From contig NZ_CP124543.1 of assembly GCF_029953635.1 (NCBI RefSeq), forward strand, positions 6,046,367 to 6,110,366: a stretch of DNA of 64,000 nt, read 5' to 3'. Below, one piece after another: positions 54,696 to 63,847 of the stretch; the stretch's first letter is position 1; the number at the start of each line of letters is the position of its first letter. Below the pieces are notes generated by a model, which did no database searches, had not been told where the DNA came from, and saw nothing but the letters and a program-made list of their open reading frames with translations. The DNA is from Halotia branconii CENA392. GTDB taxonomy: Bacteria > Cyanobacteriota > Cyanobacteriia > Cyanobacteriales > Nostocaceae. The position numbers and the translations under genes are program-made.

Positions 54696-55805
54696 TTAAG
54701 ATGTTGATTCTTTCGTTAACATCTCTGGTGCTTCTTTACTCTCAACAGTTTTACTAGAAAAACCAGATGGAGAAAAATTATCTAAACCATCGGCGATATC
54801 TTTAATAAAACCAGCTATAGGCACTGCAATTACTAATCCCAATAATCCGCCGAGATAAGTTCCTACTAGTAAGGCAGTCAATACCCATATAGGCCTAAGT
54901 CCTGTTAAATTTCCTAAAAGACGAGGTGCGATCGCTTGGTCAATTAATTGATCTATAATGACAGCTATTACTACAATCTTTAGTGCTAACCAGAAATTAT
55001 GTGAAGCTATTATTAAAGTTATTATAGTAATACTAACAATATCACCGAAGGGAATTAAACTACAAAGCCCAATTCCTAAACCAAATATTAAAGCAAACTG
55101 AATCTGAAAAAGTAAGAAAACAAGTGTTAATGAAAATCCCATTAATGAAGCTAAAGTTACCTGACCAATCAAGTAATTTTGAAAGTTTTCTTGAATAGAT
55201 TGGCTGACGTGTTGGGCAAAACTCCAAGGTAACTTTTTAAATATCCCTTCCCAAAGCCTAGGGCCATCTAATAAGAGATAAAAAGTAAAAACTATTGTGA
55301 TTAATGCATCAGATAAACTATCAATAGCTTCTATAATAATGCCAACAAGATTATCAGCCCAATTTTGCAATTCATCAGGTAGTCGCTCTGTAATTTGATT
55401 GATGATATGGCTAAAATTAACTTTTACTCCGTGGCTAATAGCCCAATCATCCAAAATCTTGATTTTTTGATTACTAGAATTAATCCACTGAGGAAGTATT
55501 TTAGTGATTTCGTTAAGTTGCTCTAACACAATGGGCAGTAATATGATACCCAAAGCAACTAAAATCATTAAAGCTGAGATAAAAACTAATCCTACTGCAT
55601 AGCCCCGTTTAATTCCCCGGTGTCGAAGAACTTTAACAGGGTAATTTAAAATGAATGCTAGCAAAGTTGCTAATACAAAGATTGTCACTATGGGTTTAAA
55701 ATATGCAAAAAAACGAAATGCTAGCCAACCATTGAGAAAGATTAGAGGAAATAGCAACGTAAAAATTAACCATTTAAGTAATTGACTCAGAGATAAATTT
55801 ATCAT
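54696..55805 (-). CDS. AI-2E family transporter (PerM/UPF0118)
   Basis: 369 residues, about eight membrane segments. Family patterns include YFKPIVTIFVLATLLAF near the N-terminus, the long amphipathic central region, and LIPFGDIVSITIITLII and VLTALLVGTYLGGLLGLVIA towards the end. Members have been linked to autoinducer-2 export and to Na+/H+ antiport; the role here is open. The last 30 residues are a charged tail. It follows a MITE-containing gap and converges with DUF4174. Confidence 0.87.
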   Translation of the reverse strand: MINLSLSQLLKWLIFTLLFPLIFLNGWLAFRFFAYFKPIVTIFVLATLLAFILNYPVKVLRHRGIKRGYAVGLVFISALMILVALGIILLPIVLEQLNEITKILPQWINSSNQKIKILDDWAISHGVKVNFSHIINQITERLPDELQNWADNLVGIIIEAIDSLSDALITIVFTFYLLLDGPRLWEGIFKKLPWSFAQHVSQSIQENFQNYLIGQVTLASLMGFSLTLVFLLFQIQFALIFGLGIGLCSLIPFGDIVSITIITLIIASHNFWLALKIVVIAVIIDQLIDQAIAPRLLGNLTGLRPIWVLTALLVGTYLGGLLGLVIAVPIAGFIKDIADGLDNFSPSGFSSKTVESKEAPEMLTKESTS

Positions 55806-55930
55806 TAATTGAAAAGTATATTATTGAATATATATTTGATTTAAAAAAGACTAATTTAATCAATTTCAAGCTTTCATCGAAAGCGACGGAAAATTCCATT
55901 CCCTTGTGGGTGGAATTTTTGATTTTTTGC

Positions 55931-56063
55931 CTACTACTCTGTCAAGCCAACTTTGCTGGGTTAATGGGAAAAAAGTCCAGTTCTTTTCTCCCCCTGCCTC
56001 CTCTGCTTCCCCTGCTCCCCCTGCTTGCCTCCACCCGTCATTGTTCGGTTGACAGACCACTAC
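55931..56063. mobile_element. MITE-like element, family B, copy 2
   Basis: Ends TACTACTCTGTCAAGCCAA and TTCGGTTGACAGACCACTA are inverted, with CTAC on both flanks (55931-55934, 56060-56063). The interior holds AAAAAGTCCAGTTCTTTTCT, the reverse complement of the phrase in copy 1 (2939-3050). The right end is 1 bp from the stop codon of pyrFE (56064-56066). Confidence 0.65.
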
Positions 56064-57497
56064 TTATACCTCTGCAAAAGCTGAAAACTGCTCCTCATTA
56101 ATCCTACCTGCTTCATACAAAGTGTGAATAATTTCCGAGATAGTCAAAACTGCATGACCACGATAACCTTTGTCTAATAACCTCTTGTTTACTCCTTGTT
56201 CATGATCAATAAATACTACAATATCGTAAATATTTAATCCTGCTGATTGTAATTTCTCTGCACCTTCTATGACACTTTTACCACTAATGAGAATATCATC
56301 AATCACAACTATCGTTTCACCGGGATGAAAATCTCCCTCAATTACCCTGCGCGTTCCATGTGCTTTGACCTCTTTTCGAGGAAAAATCATCGGGCAATGA
56401 AGACGCAAAGCTAAACCAGTAGCAGTTGGTAAAGAACCATAAGGAATACCTGCTAATCGGTCAAAACTCAGGTTTTGCAAAATCTTTTCATAAGCATTGA
56501 GGACTTGATTAAAAATTTGAGGGTTAGAAATTATTTTGCGGAGGTCAATATAATAAGGAAAGATAGCTCCTGACGCTTGCACAAATTCACCAAACATAAT
56601 GCAACCAAGGTCATAAAGTTGCAAAATCAAATCATGTTGGGGATGCTGATTTAACAAACAAACATCAGGTAACCACACAGAACAAGTAGAAGCATCACGG
56701 ATAATTTTGGTTCTGGCTTGATTAATTTCTGCCCGTAAAGATTGAATTTCCTCAGATAGTTTGGGGCTTGCCAACATATCTTGAGGAACAGGAATTAATA
56801 AACCATCACCGTTATTATTTAAACCTGCTCCTAAAATGTCGTTTAAATTACCGCCTTCAGCCCAAATACTACGCGCTAAGATCATGCGTTCAGGTGCAAC
56901 TGCCCGAATCAGCGCCAAAATATCAGGATTTGTAGTCCCTACTTCTAAACCTACTTGTTCGGGAGTTCCCCAATTTTTTGATTCTTTTACTACCTGCAAA
57001 TAAAGAGGAGATTCATTTGTAGGATATTGTTGTAAAACTTCTGCCTTTGGATTAGAAGTACAACATAAAATAAATACCGCTTTGTCGGGATACACTAAAA
57101 ACGGTGCGACGTGATCTTGTCCTGTATAAGGACTAAGAGTAATTGCATCTATACGCCATTCGTTAAATACAGTTCGGGCGAAGATAGTACTAGTATTTAA
57201 ATCACTATGTTTCGCATCTAAAATGATTGGAATATGATTTGGAACGGCTGCTAAAGTTTTTTGTAATAGTTCTAGACCTGTAATACCTAATGCTTCATAA
57301 AAACCAAGTGTTGGTTTATAAGCACAAACAAAATCAGCAGTTTCGGTAATAATAAATTGCAACCACTTTTCTAAACTGGAGATGACATCTTGAGATTCGT
57401 AATTGGCAGGCATCATCTCTGGATTCGGATCAAGCCCTACAAAAAGTAGGCTTTGATTTTTCAAAATGTTATTGTATAATTTATCAAAAAAACTCAT
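56064..57497 (-). CDS. pyrFE: fused orotidine-5'-phosphate decarboxylase / orotate phosphoribosyltransferase
   Basis: About 477 residues. N-terminal PyrF (long type 2 form): SLLFVGLDPNPEMMP, the catalytic ILDAKHSDLNTS, and SPYTGQD. C-terminal PyrE (from about 285) with the PRPP-binding motif VVIDDILISGKSV. Together they perform the last two steps of UMP synthesis in reverse gene order, a fusion found in many cyanobacteria. I use ATG 57497; a TTG at 57515 would add six residues. A family B MITE abuts the stop codon. Confidence 0.94.
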   Translation of the reverse strand: MSFFDKLYNNILKNQSLLFVGLDPNPEMMPANYESQDVISSLEKWLQFIITETADFVCAYKPTLGFYEALGITGLELLQKTLAAVPNHIPIILDAKHSDLNTSTIFARTVFNEWRIDAITLSPYTGQDHVAPFLVYPDKAVFILCCTSNPKAEVLQQYPTNESPLYLQVVKESKNWGTPEQVGLEVGTTNPDILALIRAVAPERMILARSIWAEGGNLNDILGAGLNNNGDGLLIPVPQDMLASPKLSEEIQSLRAEINQARTKIIRDASTCSVWLPDVCLLNQHPQHDLILQLYDLGCIMFGEFVQASGAIFPYYIDLRKIISNPQIFNQVLNAYEKILQNLSFDRLAGIPYGSLPTATGLALRLHCPMIFPRKEVKAHGTRRVIEGDFHPGETIVVIDDILISGKSVIEGAEKLQSAGLNIYDIVVFIDHEQGVNKRLLDKGYRGHAVLTISEIIHTLYEAGRINEEQFSAFAEV

Positions 57498-57551
57498 ATT
57501 TTTTATATATTCCAAATTGGAAATTAATTAACTCTTTCCATCATGATTAAT

Positions 57552-58151
57552 TTACCAAAACATTGACTCTGTAAGTTGCTCACCTCCGGCTTTACGTCCT
57601 AACAAAGAGTGAACAATCACAAATAAAATAACCATTGGTACTGAAGCGAAATGTACAATTCGCAGGGCTTGCCAACTACCAAACATATCCACAATCCAGG
57701 AAAATTGAGCAGGTTTGTACATGCCTATACCTGTCAGTAACGCTAAGAGCAAGATAGGAATAATAGCAGTATAGACGATACGATGCCAAGCATAAATTAG
57801 GCGTTGGGAATTTTGACTTTTTTGTAATGCCTTGATGTCATTCGCACCTACAAAGCGATGTCGCCAACGTTGAGTTATGAAAACATAAATTCCATACCAT
57901 AAAAGATTTAAAGAAAATATCCACATGGCTGCAAAATGCCAGTGTCTGCCTCCTGCCAACCAACCTCCTAATGTAAATATGGGAGGAATGTGTAAACCTG
58001 CACGTCCACCAAACACAGGGTTGGCATTATAAATTTGTAGCCCGCTAGTGAGCATAAAAAACAAGCTCACAATATTAACAAAATGAAAAATTTTTGCTCC
58101 TATTGCTTGAGTTGGTAACTTTCGAGGTTTTGAGGAGGCGGTTGGAGTCAT
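57552..58151 (-). CDS. cytochrome b561/hydrogenase-type membrane cytochrome b
   Basis: 199 residues with four to five membrane segments. Histidines suited to haem b ligation: IFHFVNIVSLFF, GRHWHFAAMWIF, AWHRIVYTAI and IVHFASVPMVILFVIVHSLLG. The family (cytochrome b/b6 domain, Ni-Fe hydrogenase or thiosulfate-reductase type) passes electrons between quinones and a periplasmic oxidoreductase. Such a partner (for example a molybdopterin enzyme) is not adjacent here. Upstream of pyrFE on the same strand with a 54-bp gap. Confidence 0.86.
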   Translation of the reverse strand: MTPTASSKPRKLPTQAIGAKIFHFVNIVSLFFMLTSGLQIYNANPVFGGRAGLHIPPIFTLGGWLAGGRHWHFAAMWIFSLNLLWYGIYVFITQRWRHRFVGANDIKALQKSQNSQRLIYAWHRIVYTAIIPILLLALLTGIGMYKPAQFSWIVDMFGSWQALRIVHFASVPMVILFVIVHSLLGRKAGGEQLTESMFW

Positions 58152-58426
58152 GATCAGTTTGGCTGTTTATCTTGAGGAAATAGTCCAGCAATGTTGAAAT
58201 TAGGTATTGCTTATCCTTATTTTCCCATCCTCTGATTCAGTTGCAACTTAGAATGCGGCAGTGTCGCTCGAAACATTTTTTTCTCTGATATCTCTGCGCC
58301 TCTGTGGTTCCATAAATTATTTTGAAACCATAGCGGTCTTGGGGGTCTCCCCCATAAGCGACTGCTGCACAGAGTACACAGAGAAGTCAGAGTGGCAGTT
58401 AAAAAAGGGGTTTTTGACCGAAAGAG

Positions 58427-61210
58427 CTAAGATCCAGGCTTAGGAGTAGTATTTTCAGACCCAGCGGTAACAATCACTAAGTTATCCGGCTGAATTAACT
58501 CTTTGATTGCTTGTTGCACTTGAGCCATAGTAACTGCTTGAATGCGTTCGGGAAACTTGCGGATTTCCGTTCGTGGCAGCCCGAAAACAGCATTACTCAA
58601 GATGATACTAGATACATCACTAGGACTGGCTAACTCTACAGGGTAACTGCTAGTAATTGAGCGTTTAGCTGTGTTCAACTCTGCTTCAGTTACTCCTTGT
58701 TCTCGCAACTGTTTAAGTAATGCAATGGTGCTGACGATCGCTTTTTGGGCATCCCCAGGAGCAGTCTGCATCTGAATCAAGAAGGGGCCAGGATTAATTC
58801 CGGCTGCAAAGCCACTATAAATCCCATAAGTTAGACCCAGGCGATCGCGGATCTCCGTACCTAAACGACTAGACAAGGTATCGCCACCTAAAATCTGATT
58901 CAGTACCAGTGCTGCATAAAAACGCGGATCTGTCCGGGAAATACCGTTGTAGCCAATATATGTAACAGCTTCAGCTTTGCCAGGAATTTCTCTATTAACA
59001 CGGGTTGAGGTTTCTGGTAATGGCACTTTAGGTAAGTTAAGCACAGGTGGCTTACCCGTAGCTTGCCAATTACTAAAAGAGTTACTGAGCAAGATTTTCA
59101 CCAGAATTGGATTAAAATCACCAACTAAGGCGATCGTTGTGGTGTCTGGTCGGTAATGTTGTTTATAGAAGCCAAGCAAATCGTCACGAGTAATACTCTT
59201 TAAGCTTTCAACTGTGGGAAAGCTGTGAAAAGGATGATTTTCTGGATAGATTGCTTGCTGGAATACTTTCCTTCCTAATCCACTTGGATCATCTAATTGA
59301 ACTTGTAGACTTGTCAACGCTCGTTGACGGCTTAGTTCTAACTGTTCTTTGGGGAAAGTCGCATTTTGCAGCACATCTGCCAAAGTTTGAACCAACGTTG
59401 GTAAGTTGGCTGACAGACTGTTACCACTAACGTTAACTCCCTCACGGCTAGCGCTGAAGTCTAGACTAGATCCCTGGTCTTCTAAAGTTTTCGCTAGTTC
59501 TAAAGCATTTTTAGTCTGCGTTCCGTTAATTAAGTTGGTCGCAGTCAAACTTGCTAATCCTGCTTTTTGATTCCCATCAAATTCACTTCCCGCGTCAACT
59601 TGTCCGCTGAGGTTAATCGTGGGAACACTGTGGTCAGGTAGTAGGAGAACTTGCAAGCCATTTGCTAAAGTGAACTGTTCTGGAAGTGGTTGCTTGGTGG
59701 AATCTGTAGTTGATGTCGTGGATGGGAGATATTTAGCAAGTTCTGCGGGGTCTACAGGTTTACCAGGGCTGAAATTTTCCACAGTACGCCCAGAACCAGC
59801 GCTGGAAGTTCCTGGTTGACCATCTGGTTGGGTCGGCTCAAAAAAGCCAATGGTTTGTTTAGCAGGATCAAGGTAAATTTTGGCGACTCGTTGCACTTGT
59901 TCTGGAGTGACTTTAGCGATCGCTGCTAAATATTGTTCAATAAAACGATAATCTCCTGTAACAGTTTGGTTATATCCCAACTGGCTAGCTTGACTAGTAA
60001 TATCTTGATTGCCCAGTATAAAAGAAGCTTGTAGTTGTGTTTTCGCTCTGTTCAATTCTTCTGGACTAACTGGCTGCTGTTGCAGTTTTGTCAAAGCTTG
60101 CTGGAGTACTTGAGAAATTTTGGCTAATTCTTGACCTGGAGCTGCTGTGGCATTAATTTCATACCAACCCGGTTCAATTAGTTCGGCTGCACCGCCCTCA
60201 ACTGAACTAGCGAGTCCTGATTCTACCAAAGCCTGATATAGTCTAGAACTGCGTCCACCTGTCAAGATCGCATCCATGACATCAATTGCTGGCACATCGG
60301 GATGCTTAATATCTGGTAAGGGATATACAGCTTGCAGTAAGGCTGCACTTCCAGGTTGTTTGAGGACAATAGGAGTTTTTTTAGTTTCAGCAGTAGAAGT
60401 AGAGACGGGAGTAGTATTTCTAGTCGCAGCTGTCTTCGGGCGTTTTGGCAGTTTCCCATAAATGTCTTTGACAACTTTTAATACAGGTTCTGTGGCAAAA
60501 TCTCCTGTAATTATCAGAGTGGCATTTTCTGGACTGTAGTAAGTTTGGTAATAATTCCGTACTTGTTCTACAGTGAACTGTTCAACGTCTGCTTTGGTTC
60601 CTCCCACAGGTAAACCGTAAGCTCGGTTGGGGAAAGCAGCTCGCATCACCGCGCGACTCAAACGATAGCTTGGTGAATTTTCATACCCTTGTAACTCGGA
60701 AATTACTACCCGCTTTTCACTCGCTAGTTGCTCAGGGTTAATTAAAGCATTTTCCATGCGATCAGCTTCTAAAGTCAACAATGCTGTCAGTTTGTCTTGC
60801 TGTACTGTACCGAAGTAAGCTGTTTGGTCATAGCTGGTAAAAGCATTGAACTGACTACCTAAAGCACTGAAAAGTCGCCCAAACTGCACTGGGCGGTCAG
60901 TTGTGCCTTTGAACATCAAATGTTCTAGCTGGTGGGAAATGCCATTTTCACCTTTAATTTCGTTGCGTGAGCCAACTTTATACCAAACCTGCACACTGAC
61001 TACTGGCGCAGTATGAATTTCTTTAGTTAACACAGTTAAACCGTTGTCCAATACAGTTTTTTGTACTCCTTTAGTGAGTGAAAGACCAGACACAGGTGCA
61101 ACTGCTGTTGGTGTTGGTGTGGCTGCATTGAGCAAATCGCCTGAAAACGGCACAACACTCAACAAAAGGCTGAGAACAAGTCCTATAAGCATATATGAGC
61201 GTAACTTCAT
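58427..61210 (-). CDS. M16 family zinc peptidase (two-module)
   Basis: About 927 residues. Signal peptide or membrane anchor at the N-terminus (SYMLIGLVLSLLLSVVPFSG). First M16 module has the inverted zinc motif HQLEHLMFKGT (near residue 90), with the distal glutamate in EADRME. The second module lacks the motif, as usual for the inactive half. A Pro/Ser/Thr-rich linker separates the modules. Likely a periplasmic peptidase of the pitrilysin/PqqL type. ATG 61210 is chosen over TTG 61237. Confidence 0.92.
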   Translation of the reverse strand: MKLRSYMLIGLVLSLLLSVVPFSGDLLNAATPTPTAVAPVSGLSLTKGVQKTVLDNGLTVLTKEIHTAPVVSVQVWYKVGSRNEIKGENGISHQLEHLMFKGTTDRPVQFGRLFSALGSQFNAFTSYDQTAYFGTVQQDKLTALLTLEADRMENALINPEQLASEKRVVISELQGYENSPSYRLSRAVMRAAFPNRAYGLPVGGTKADVEQFTVEQVRNYYQTYYSPENATLIITGDFATEPVLKVVKDIYGKLPKRPKTAATRNTTPVSTSTAETKKTPIVLKQPGSAALLQAVYPLPDIKHPDVPAIDVMDAILTGGRSSRLYQALVESGLASSVEGGAAELIEPGWYEINATAAPGQELAKISQVLQQALTKLQQQPVSPEELNRAKTQLQASFILGNQDITSQASQLGYNQTVTGDYRFIEQYLAAIAKVTPEQVQRVAKIYLDPAKQTIGFFEPTQPDGQPGTSSAGSGRTVENFSPGKPVDPAELAKYLPSTTSTTDSTKQPLPEQFTLANGLQVLLLPDHSVPTINLSGQVDAGSEFDGNQKAGLASLTATNLINGTQTKNALELAKTLEDQGSSLDFSASREGVNVSGNSLSANLPTLVQTLADVLQNATFPKEQLELSRQRALTSLQVQLDDPSGLGRKVFQQAIYPENHPFHSFPTVESLKSITRDDLLGFYKQHYRPDTTTIALVGDFNPILVKILLSNSFSNWQATGKPPVLNLPKVPLPETSTRVNREIPGKAEAVTYIGYNGISRTDPRFYAALVLNQILGGDTLSSRLGTEIRDRLGLTYGIYSGFAAGINPGPFLIQMQTAPGDAQKAIVSTIALLKQLREQGVTEAELNTAKRSITSSYPVELASPSDVSSIILSNAVFGLPRTEIRKFPERIQAVTMAQVQQAIKELIQPDNLVIVTAGSENTTPKPGS

Positions 61211-61540
61211 AAGCAGTTTAAAACTCAAAGTTGTCAAACATAATTCCTAAGACTGATGCAAAATTTAAATTTTCCACGGCTAGGAAATATTAGCACCATA
61301 AGGCGATCGCACCACTTCATTTATTCAGTTTAATCAGCGATCACCTTTGTGGACTGGTAACTATTGAATACTAACGATTGATATCATGTTCGGTAAAAGG
61401 CTTATCATTAAGACCGCAGGGGGGCAGGGAGCAGGGAGCAGGGGGAAAGAGATTTTTAATATTTTTGCATAGATGCCCGGAATCATAATTAATCAAGCGA
61501 ACATGATATGAAAAGCAGTTACAATAAATGACATCACTAT
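61211..61540. other. intergenic region with repeats
   Basis: Holds one copy of the AGCGATC(A/G)CCTTT-ACTGGTAACTATTGAATACTAAC repeat (61335-61374) and a GGGGCAGGGAGCAGGG tract (61420-61445). No gene seen. Confidence 0.55.
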
Positions 61541-61729
61541 TTGGTTGCAACTATTACGATGAGACGTGAAGTGCGACGGCGCAGGGGATGGATTGCTCAT
61601 CAACGAATTATTGCCCGCAGCGAAACTGTAAAAGCCAAAACCGGAATGCAACCAGCCTCTACAGATCTGATTCGTAGTCTTAGAGAGGACGAGGGGCGAC
61701 GTGAAATACAAATTGCCTGTACAATCTAA
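61541..61729 (+). CDS. possible small basic protein
   Basis: 62 codons starting with TTG; an ATG lies at 61559 (MRREVRRRRGW...). The product is basic and helical with the end SLREDEGRREIQ. The middle (VKAKTGMQPASTDLIRSLRED) looks like the C-terminal half of small VapB-type antitoxins, but I cannot name a family and see no good ribosome site. No toxin gene follows. It could be a small antitoxin or chance frame. Confidence 0.3.
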   Translation: MVATITMRREVRRRRGWIAHQRIIARSETVKAKTGMQPASTDLIRSLREDEGRREIQIACTI

Positions 61730-62044
61730 ATTTAATCCCTCTTTAATCACTATAGGGAGAGAAAAATACTGCCCCCAACCTGAACCTTAAACAAAATCAT
61801 CAATTGAGCGATCGCATTCTAGTTTTCTCATTTAAGTTTAATTGTTGAGAAATTACCAAAGAACAAGGTTTAGGGATTATTCTTTCCCAAAAGTAACAAA
61901 AGAGGGTTAATGAATGATCGCCTTTACAAACTGGTAACTATTGAATACCAAATAATGTGGATTTGATCAGATCTAAAAATTGAGGATGTAATGATAGCCT
62001 GAAGGTATTCATAGGTGTTTTTTATGTGAATAGAGTTTTACCTG
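61730..62044. other. intergenic region with repeat copy
   Basis: About 315 bp containing a second copy of the ...CCTTTACAAACTGGTAACTATTGAATACC repeat (61912-61949). Nothing else recognised; it must hold the promoter of the UPF0175 gene. Confidence 0.5.
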
Positions 62045-62290
62045 ATGAGTGTCATAATTCCTGATGAAATCCTCCGAGCATCAAACATGACTGAGGATGA
62101 ACTGAAATTAGAAATTGCCATCTTGCTTTATCAGCAAGGTAAAATTAGCAGTGGCAAAGTTCGAGCCTGGACAGGAATTACAGTACTTGACTTCCAGCAT
62201 GAACTAGCTAAACGCGGTTTATACATCAACTATGATACAGAGGACTTCCAATCTGATGTGCAGACACTGCAATCAATGGGTTTGCTGTGA
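62045..62290 (+). CDS. UPF0175 family small protein (antitoxin-like)
   Basis: 81 residues. SVIIPDEILRASNMTEDELK followed by LEIAILLYQQGKISSGKVRAWTG is the standard UPF0175 pattern. In many cyanobacteria such genes precede a PIN-domain (DUF3368) toxin and act as VapB-like antitoxins. No PIN gene follows here: the next gene is on the other strand 38 bp away, so it is an orphan. Confidence 0.88.
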   Translation: MSVIIPDEILRASNMTEDELKLEIAILLYQQGKISSGKVRAWTGITVLDFQHELAKRGLYINYDTEDFQSDVQTLQSMGLL

Positions 62291-62327
62291 TGAGGGTTAA
62301 GACCTTATTTTGCCGTTGTTGGATACT

Positions 62328-63152
62328 TTATGTCCGCCATCTGTGACGCGGAATCCAGCCTATGACTTCTTTGGCAAGTTGAGTGTTAATCAGAGCTTTG
62401 TAAGGTTCTATTTCATACTCGTAACCACCGCGCCAATCCACTTCCGGCAGTAGAAATTGAACCAATTCAAGACTTGTTCGATGCGCCGAGGAAATATCAG
62501 GAGCGCACAACAACAAGGTTACATGGCCGGGATGGGAACAGTGTAAGGCGCACCGTGCAGCTTCAGCTGCGTCTTGAACATCCAGAAAAGCGCCGTATTC
62601 CCAAAATGGATTCCACTCAAAATCGGGATTGGCTCGGCGATTGGAAATAATGAAATCGTAAGTTTCTTGATTAAATACACCCGGTGGTCGTAGACAAATA
62701 GTTGATATACCTGTGCTATTAGTAAAATATCGGCACATTTCTTCACCCAGCCGCTTGGAAATAGCATAAGGAGTCGCTGGATAACAAGGATGATTGTCAT
62801 CCAAGGGAAGATAATCAGGTTTTCTCTCACCTTTGAAGATTCCCAAGGCATCAACACTACTGAAGAAAACAATACGTTTAAGTTGTGCCTCTGCTGCCGC
62901 ACTGAGAATGTGCCAAGTGCCTTGAAGATTAACTGCCATGATTTCATCCGGTGTTTCTTCTGCGCTTCCAAGGAGGGCTGCTAGATGAACTACTGCATCG
63001 CAACCAACAAGTGCAGAACGGATTTCGTTAGGATTAAGAATATTATGACCACTTGCAATGTCAAAGCCAATCACTTCACATCCGTCGGCACGCAAAACTT
63101 TTTCTACAACCGAACCAATCATTCCTTCATTGCCTGTCACTAATACCTTCAT
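62328..63152 (-). CDS. NAD-dependent epimerase/dehydratase
   Basis: 274 residues, extended short-chain dehydrogenase. Rossmann start VLVTGNEGMIGSVVEKVL, VVHLAALLGS, and the catalytic YAISKRLGEEMCRY (Tyr and Lys three residues apart). Probably modifies a nucleotide sugar or related polyol; substrate cannot be told. It stands alone between repeats; the start ATG at 63152 is preceded by AT-rich DNA without a strong ribosome site. Confidence 0.9.
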   Translation of the reverse strand: MKVLVTGNEGMIGSVVEKVLRADGCEVIGFDIASGHNILNPNEIRSALVGCDAVVHLAALLGSAEETPDEIMAVNLQGTWHILSAAAEAQLKRIVFFSSVDALGIFKGERKPDYLPLDDNHPCYPATPYAISKRLGEEMCRYFTNSTGISTICLRPPGVFNQETYDFIISNRRANPDFEWNPFWEYGAFLDVQDAAEAARCALHCSHPGHVTLLLCAPDISSAHRTSLELVQFLLPEVDWRGGYEYEIEPYKALINTQLAKEVIGWIPRHRWRT

Positions 63153-63190
63153 TACAGTGATTATTTTTCCTCTGCACAGTCCAATTTAAT

Positions 63191-63231
63191 GAGCGATCGC
63201 CTTTATATAATAGTAATTATTGAATACTAAC
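63191..63231. repeat. third copy of the AGCGATCGCCTTTATA...TATTGAATACTAAC repeat
   Basis: GAGCGATCGCCTTTATATAA followed by TAGTAATTATTGAATACTAAC. Earlier copies at 61335-61374 and 61912-61949 have the same order. All three lie between genes and start with a HIP1-like octamer. Confidence 0.7.
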
Positions 63232-63242
63232 TATAAATAAAA

Positions 63243-63719
63243 TTACCGCTTAATTTGCTTAGGGAAGTTAGGCACTAACAAAGATTGTTCTAATTCACCT
63301 TGTTCATTATAAAATGTCATTTTACCTTGTTCGTTACATAACCATACTTCCAAAGCTTGAACTGCTAAATATAAATTTTTTTTAAACTCTATTTCATCCA
63401 AAGTGTTACCACTGGATTTAACTTCTATACATATTTCCGGCGCAATGGAGGCTGATACTTCATCTTCGATTTGAGCAAACCGTTCCTCAGAACACCAGAC
63501 AACATCAGCAACTTTCACCCCCTCTGATGTATTGATAGCGCATTCAGGCATCACTTCCCCTGTATGCAATAAAGATTCTAATAAACGTTGGATTCTTCCT
63601 TGATAAAAAGAATGTTTAATTTTTACGGGACTCATTACAATTTGACCCCATTTATTTAATTCAATTTTGAAGGGCAAATCTTGTAATTGTTTATATTCAC
63701 AAACTTCTTCCCATTTCAT
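63243..63719 (-). CDS. Uma2 family (DUF820) putative nuclease
   Basis: 158 residues. Family pattern: INTSEGVKVADVVWCSEERF, then APEICIEVKSSGNTLDEIEFK (Asp and Glu-Val-Lys of a PD-(D/E)XK-type fold) and ALEVWLCNEQGKMTFY. Second Uma2 gene in the window, only distantly similar to the one at 30457-31083. Function of the family is not established. Confidence 0.87.
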   Translation of the reverse strand: MKWEEVCEYKQLQDLPFKIELNKWGQIVMSPVKIKHSFYQGRIQRLLESLLHTGEVMPECAINTSEGVKVADVVWCSEERFAQIEDEVSASIAPEICIEVKSSGNTLDEIEFKKNLYLAVQALEVWLCNEQGKMTFYNEQGELEQSLLVPNFPKQIKR

Positions 63720-63847
63720 AGTTAATATTTGTTAAAAGTTCTTGATTGAATTTTAACTGATCTATCAATGGAGTTCAGCACTTTTAAATCTCTTGCAAAG
63801 ACGCAAATTTGTTTCCTTCCTTTGCGCCTTTGCGTCTTTACATGAGG

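Noticed and set aside
61541..61729. Confident antitoxin gene
   Set aside because: Kept only as a low-confidence CDS: no ribosome site, no toxin partner, family not recognised.
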